Shown piece after piece: positions 58,345 to 64,000 of a DNA stretch of 64,000 nucleotides. The number at the start of each line of letters is the position of its first letter. The stretch's first letter is position 1. The translations under genes were made by a program, and so were the position numbers. The notes below the pieces were generated by a model that searched no databases, was not told where the DNA came from, and saw only the letters and a list, made by a program, of their open reading frames with translations. The stretch is from Apostichopus japonicus (lineage: Eukaryota > Echinodermata > Holothuroidea > Aspidochirotida > Stichopodidae): NCBI RefSeq assembly GCF_037975245.1, contig NC_092577.1, forward strand, positions 4,287,501 through 4,351,500, written 5' to 3'.

Positions 58345-61300
58345 ATGGCGTACCTTGCACCATTGGATTACATTGTTTTAATCATATTCCTGATGTTCTC
58401 TGCCGGGGTCGGTGTCTACCACGCCGTACGGGGAGACCGCCAGCGCTCTGCAGATCAATACCTACTCGCGAACCGTAGCATGCACCCGATACCCGTGGCT
58501 ATATCTGTCATCGTGAGCGTCCTATCCGCTGTGACATTCTTGGGAACACCTGCCGAGGTATACATCCACGGGCCTCAATATTGGGTGGTGATCCTAAATA
58601 AAGTTATCCCCTTCTGTCTCGTGGTCTTCTCATTTTGCCCCTTGTTCTATCGGCTACAAGTGACCAGTATCTACGAGTATCTGGACATGAGATTCGGTAA
58701 GGCTGTCCGATACTTGGGTGTAACCATCAATTTTGTATATTTGATGATCTACATGGGTATAGTGGTCTATGGCCCAGCCCTAGCATTGAATGCAGTCACG
58801 GGCATCAGTCTGGCCGGTTCGATACTAGCTGTTGGTTTCGTCTGTACATTCTATACGACGATCGGAGGAATTACTGCAGTCGTTTGGACAGATGTCTTTC
58901 AGGTGAGAATAAATTCTCCTATTACACAAGTGAGACACGGACCCAACTATCATGTTTAGCTACTTCGACAGATACAATTGTTGTTGTTGTGAAGAACAAT
59001 TCATCCAAGCAGCTATGCAAAGTCTAGATCCTCTTTAGGTAGATAGAGATAGATGGATGGATGGATGGATGGATGGATGGATGGATGGATGGATGGATGG
59101 ATGGATGGATGGATGGATGGATGGATGGATGGATGGATGGATGGATGGATGGATGGATGGATGGTTGGATGGATGGATGGATGGATGGATGGATGGATGG
59201 ATGGATGGATGGATGGATGGATGGATGGATGGATGGATGGATGGATGGATGGATGGATGGATGGATGGATGGATGGATGGATGGATGGATGGATGGATGG
59301 ATGGATGGATGGATGGATGGATGGATGGATGGATGGATGGATGGATGGATGGATGGATGGATGGATGGATGGATGGATGGATGGATGGATGGATGGATGG
59401 ATGGATGGATGGATGGATGGATGGATGGATGGATGGATGGATGGATGGATGGATGGATGGATAGATAGATAGATAGACCAAAAGAAACCTATCTAACAGC
59501 CCTCAGGTTGAAAAGAGAAACAGAATTGGGTACAAAAGAAAACCTGAATCTGTTATGCTTAGACCGTGGCATGCGAAGTCTGCTGCCTGAACGGCAGAAT
59601 ACATAGTTTTCGAAAAGAGGATGTGTATGGTCTTTTAATATTCCATGGGTTTTCTGATGCGCCATATCAATGTAGAGTTCATTAATAGTTTTTAAACAAA
59701 TATCCCTCCCAATAGTACGGCTGGCAGCCCTTACAACTTTTTCTAATTTATTCGAAGAATCCTTTGTAAGCAGCCCGTAAAAAAAAATAATACTAAAAGT
59801 CAGCACGCTTTGAATCACTGACTGGTAAAAAAGTAAAAGAATAGTGTTGTAGACATTAAAATATTTCAGTTTACGTAAAAAGTACAATCGTTGGCAAGCT
59901 TTTGATCTAATTGCATCAACCTGGTCTTTGAAGTTAAGTTTACAGTCAATGATAGTACCTAGATATTTATAGTGGTGCACCTTTTCGACAATCTCATCAT
60001 TAACCCTGATTTGATCATGATCATGTGGCTGTTTTCTGAAGTCAAATACTATCTCCTTAGTTTTTTTGCCATCAATTTTAGGTAGTTTTGGTTGCACTAA
60101 GTAACAAAATCCTCGATTTCCTTCTCATACGGAGTAACAACATCGTTGTGCAGGTAACCGGTTATCACTGTATCATCAGCATATTTAATAATAGAACGGA
60201 CATCGTGTTTACATCTGCAATCGTTAGTGTATAAGCAGAAAAGGACAGGAGATAGACAGCATCCCTGAGGGGCACCAGTACTAACGGATCGAACATCAAA
60301 GCAAATGCCATTTAATTTAACAAACTGTGGTCTGTCTCTTAAATAGTTTAAGATCCACAACAGTAACCTGCAATTTACACCCATAGCTAACAGTTTATTA
60401 ATTAATAAGTGCGGCTAAATGGAGTTGAAGGCACTCGAAAAGTCGACAAATGTAGCCCTAACAAAAGAATTTGGAGTTTCCAAGTGTTCAAAAATTTTAT
60501 GCAAAAACAATAGGACTGCGTCATCAACACTTCTATTAGCTCTATATGCAAATTGCATGGGATCTATGGTAACGCCACTCTCATTTAACAAAGTCCCAAG
60601 GATAAGTTTTTCGAGACATTTCATTACGGTAGAAGTAAGTGCCACTGGACGATAATCATTTAAGGTAATGACTGTACGTGATTTTGGAACTGGGGTGATT
60701 GCAGAAGTTTTCCAAATAACAGGGATCTCACCAGTATCAATTGTATCTTGAAAAATTTCAGTAAAGATGGGAGCTAACTGGGCAGAGCATAACTTAATTA
60801 CTTTGTTACTAATACGATCCGGGCCGCTAGCTTTATGTACATTTACCCGAGAAAATAGCGTATGGACCTCGTCAACTGATAAAATAACCCTGTTTAAATC
60901 ATTGCACTTATCAAATAGAATTGCACGAAGAGAAAGCTGTTCTTCATTAAAATCGATCTCGTCAAATCTACAATAAAACTGATTGAGTTAATTAGTGAAG
61001 TCCATAGTAGCATGTGCAGTGTCTGACTTTTTCAGTTTATGACCAGTGATGGTGGACAATGACCAGTGATGGTGATTTCTCTTTGGAGAAATCCTTCCCA
61101 TCCCATCTGAAATCTTTGATTTGCTCTTGGTTTTTCTTGTCATATTTTCAAGGTAAAATGTTAACATGTGGATTGAGACTGACACCAATGACATCATCGT
61201 GCTAAGAGCTTCAATATGTGTTTGTAAAACCCATCGCTATAGTAACGAAAATAAACAGGGCGGTGTCGTGCGGGTCGAACAACAGCCAAGTCACATACCA

Positions 61301-61928
61301 AGTCACATGATCACTATAGGTGGCTTCTTTAAGGTTTTTCCCCCCTGACAACGGATATACCTTTGTGACAGATGTCCATATAATCTTTACTCAATGTTGA
61401 TAACTCCTGCTAAGTAAAATCTCCATGTTTTGCTCCATGGTGTATCGCTTTATTTGGCTCCTGTGGGTTTTAGTTTCACTGTAATTGAATTTGGGAACTT
61501 GTGGAAAGACGATTCTAAAGGTTACCGTACTACAGGTAGTGTTTGCGTGAGAACATAATGTCAAACTGTGAATTGTTTGACTTCTAAGATTAAAGTAGCT
61601 GTATATATTAATCAAGGTGAAACAATTACCTTAGGTTGCTATTTCCTGGAAAACATTTGGCAAAAGTAAAATGAATGAGTACATCGTAAAAAATCAGCAG
61701 AATTTCTGATATGAACATTAAAAAATCATTTTATCGACTAGAGCAAAATAATATTTTAAGATACAAGTTGCATTTTGGATAGACAATGACGTTATCAATT
61801 CATATATAGGTAACACATTTTAATGGTACATCAAATCAAAGTTTGTAATGACAAGCTATATCGCCATCATGACAACACATAAAATTTTCTGTGGTGCACT
61901 AAGGGAGGGCTTATAGACCGAAACTTAA

Positions 61929-61987
<59 letters not shown>

Positions 61988-64000
61988 TATATATATACAT
62001 TCAATCAACCACATAATATGTCTTGTTACGGGACACACAGGTTTTGAGATGGAGTTTCAACTAACAAGATGGAATATTTGTCTATTCTAAGTGACTGTAA
62101 CATCGTCTGCCCAGGGAATATCCCATTAAACACGTATCGTTTATTTACTATGCTAACACAGGTAAAGGTAAAATGCAGCCTCCATATAAAAACTCAAGCC
62201 AACAGTGCAATTGACCGGTGTGATACCCAACACACTTAACAGAGAGAATTGTAAAAGACTATTAAGCCTTAACAACCAATCTATCAGTCCTGCGCTTAAC
62301 CTGTAGGAATAAAGATTGTTCATTTTAGATAGATAAAAGTCCGCGTCCCGTGTACAATAGTACTAACATTCAGAGGCTATATACATAAACCCATCAAGAT
62401 GAAGCTACATTCATCCAGGAGTAACGTGTTGACTACCTCGCCCCCCCCCCTACCCCGAGGTACCTCAAACCCACGAGATCTTATATCAAAGTTCCAAAAA
62501 TGTCTCCTCACTAGTCTTTCTCTCATTTTTCCACTGGTGATTTAATGTAAGTATTAATTTCTCGACATGTTCAAGTTTATCTGTAAATTCGACGTCACCC
62601 CTGTTGTATTTGTCCGGGTCGGGAGGGTGGATGTGAGGGGTGGGTGGTAAGGGGCAAAGGGGACGATCGAAATAAACACAACGGAAATGTGATTGAATTG
62701 AACAATGTTTAGCTAGCATTCAAAAATGATAAGAGGTTAGTCACACGCTCTGTGTCCATGGAACAGAAAATGTGTTTGCTCATCGCCTGTTGGAAAACTA
62801 CGGAGGCTTTAAAGTGACTTTGAGATATTGAGGTAAGCAGATAAATATCTCAATAACAAAACTCAAATGGGGATTTATGGCCTGAAATGACATATTTAAA
62901 ATGGGTTACAAAATTGTCAAAGACAAATGTTGTTGAACGTTATTCAAGGGTGCTCTATTGTTTATACAAAGTAAAAAGAAAATATCTTTGGGATTTATAA
63001 AACAAAATATTAACATTAAGGCATACACCGATAAGTACACGTGATCATGAATTTAACCTTAAAAGCAGCATTCAGTTGATTAACTCCTTATGTCACAATT
63101 TCCATGTCATATCATTGTTCCTTGGGGAAAATATTTACACATTGTAATTACTTAACGGGCAGGGGACGCCCCTCCCTCATTGGAAAACTTTTTTTGTGTT
63201 AGAGCTAGGGCATTGGGCTTTCTATTCTTTAGCTGGTGGTATTAAATGTTAGTAATTCTCTGATTTTGAGTGTTGGAGGGGAAACCCCCCCCCATTCCCC
63301 ACCCCGTTGCTACAGCACTGCGTCTTACACGTTTTATCTCTTTTCCCTTTTCTCAGAGCGTTGTCATGTTGCTTGGATTCCTGGTAATCCTCGTGGCCAG
63401 CTCCATTCAGGTTGGCGGTCTGGTGAATGTGTTCGAGATCAATGCGAGGGATAGGCGTGACACCTTCTTAGACTTCCGTCTCAATCCAACCATTCGTCAC
63501 TCATTTTGGTCCGTTTTCATTGGCTATGGATTTCTCGCAGGGTCGTATGTCGGGACCAATCAAATCATCGTACAAAGGTACATGACTTGCAGAAATTTAA
63601 AACAGTCACAGCTTGCCGCTGGTATAGGAACTATCGGTATCGGTGTAGTAGAATTCCTAGCCGTCTTATGCGGCATGAGTATGTATGCATATTTCGCCGG
63701 ATGTGATCCTTTGACTTCCGGTAAAATTCAAAGTTCAGATCAGTTGATGCCGTTTATAATGGTGGAGCTATTTCAGAAAGCACCCGGTGTGGCCGGTCTC
63801 TTGATATCCGCAGCCTTCAGTGCGTCGCTGAGTACGGTGTCATCGGGGGTGAACGCACTCGCGACCATGACTGGCCAAGACTTTATTCGATATTTCTGGC
63901 CAGATATGGAAGATTTCAAATTCACCTTGATCCTGAAATGCGTATCGATATTCTTCGGACTGGGTTGCATATGCATGGCGTTCTTAGCCTCGGTACTAGG
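58345..64000 (+). CDS. Sodium-coupled monocarboxylate transporter-like (SLC5A8/12 group), copy B, 3' cut by window
   Basis: Exon 1 is 58345-58902 (alternative ATG 58336) and exon 2 starts at 63357 after TTTTCTCAG and runs open to the window edge. Exon 1 differs from copy A by one residue (VVYGPALAL for VVYAPALAL). The 214 visible codons of exon 2 differ at three positions (LVILV for LVTLV, GFLAGSY for GFLVGSY, CRNLK for CRTLK). No stops or frameshifts are seen, so it is likely functional. The upstream donor near 58003 and acceptor near 58292 mirror copy A and suggest a 5' UTR intron. The intron is 4,454 bp versus 2,353 in copy A, mostly because of the GGAT array and LINE. The last ~218 codons expected from copy A lie outside. 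Confidence 0.9.
59051..59476. repeat. (GGAT)n array, about 100 copies, ending in (GATA)n
   Basis: Nearly pure ATGG/GGAT tetranucleotide with one T substitution near 59164, turning into ATAG repeats at 59461-59476 next to the LINE. It produces WMDG and HPSI repeat frames in several phases that are not genes. Confidence 0.95.
59477..61060 (-). mobile_element. 5'-truncated LINE (reverse transcriptase fragment)
   Basis: Read on the minus strand from about 60990 to 59490. It has [36 protein letters not shown] (RT motif region), [11 protein letters not shown], a stop (60415-60417) where relatives have Gln, [37 protein letters not shown], the catalytic KYADDT, a frameshift near 60097, then [12 protein letters not shown] and [13 protein letters not shown]. 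This is a non-LTR element of the jockey/CR1/L2/Rex type; the exact clade is undetermined. Endonuclease and 5' region are missing. Its 3' end faces the GATA/GGAT array, probably its microsatellite tail. Inactive. Confidence 0.88.
61925..61997. repeat. (AT)n microsatellite (arm B)
   Basis: Expanded TATA run. The matching place in arm A (about 33553-33562) has only a short TATATATATA, so expansion happened after duplication. Confidence 0.8.

Larger units (their letters stand above)
52621..64000 (+). repeat. Inverted duplication, arm B (continues past window)
   Basis: Matches the reverse complement of 31530-37132. After removing the 4,083-bp TA element (52929-57011) and the GGAT/LINE insertion (about 59036-61078), the distance from the inner breakpoint to SLC5 exon 2 is about 4.61 kb, versus 4.56 kb in arm A without its MITE. 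The small remainder is mostly AT-repeat expansion near 61925-61985. Confidence 0.92.

Noticed and set aside
59035-59481. Long frames of repeated WMDG or HPSI residues
   Set aside because: They translate a tetranucleotide microsatellite and are open on both strands and in several frames.

Overview
The window is nuclear DNA from an animal. Its genes have short coding exons with GT/AG introns. It is AT-rich and packed with short transposons (hAT-type MITEs, TTAA-type MITEs, tRNA-derived SINEs, a LINE, foldback elements) and micro/minisatellites. The genes present (SNRNP25, LKAAEAR1, an SLC16 transporter, an SLC5 transporter and an LDLa/CUB trypsin) suit a marine deuterostome invertebrate, possibly an echinoderm. 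That placement is inference, because no sequence here fixes the species.

Layout. 1-4.77 kb is repeat-rich intergenic DNA. 4.77-12.66 kb (+) is a four-exon SLC16 monocarboxylate-transporter-like gene with a TATA box. Its introns and 3' flank are filled with nested MITEs and SINEs. 12.67-17.48 kb is intergenic and holds a nested TTAA MITE, a foldback element, a hAT MITE and a 17-bp minisatellite. 17.48-20.68 kb (-) is SNRNP25 (four coding exons). 21.92-25.98 kb (+) is LKAAEAR1 (five exons), divergent from SNRNP25. 28.5-29.6 kb holds a foldback element next to a broken SLC5 copy. 30.88-35.09 kb (-) is an intact SLC5A8/12-like gene, copy A. 38.46-48.76 kb (+) is a nine-exon secreted LDLa-CUB-LDLa-CUB-trypsin protease. 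58.34 kb to the window end (+) is SLC5 copy B, cut by the window edge.

The dominant large-scale structure is an inverted duplication. DNA from 37132 leftwards to at least 31530 is repeated in opposite orientation from 52621 to 64000. The two SLC5 genes therefore point outwards from a ~15.5-kb spacer that holds the protease gene. The arms are collinear except for insertions whose empty sites are visible in the other arm: a hAT MITE in arm A (8-bp target duplication), and in arm B a 4.08-kb TA-target inverted-repeat element and a LINE with a long GGAT array.

The least familiar features are three 28-38 bp palindromic insertions with 7-bp target duplications, the 4-kb TA element carrying coding-like sequence but no transposase I recognise, two foldback elements whose arms are built of tandem repeats, and intronic duplications that copy splice-acceptor regions (LKAAEAR1 exon 3, protease exon 4). 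The genes share no obvious pathway. Two of the families (SLC16 and SLC5A8/12) transport monocarboxylates, one by proton coupling or facilitation and the other by sodium coupling.
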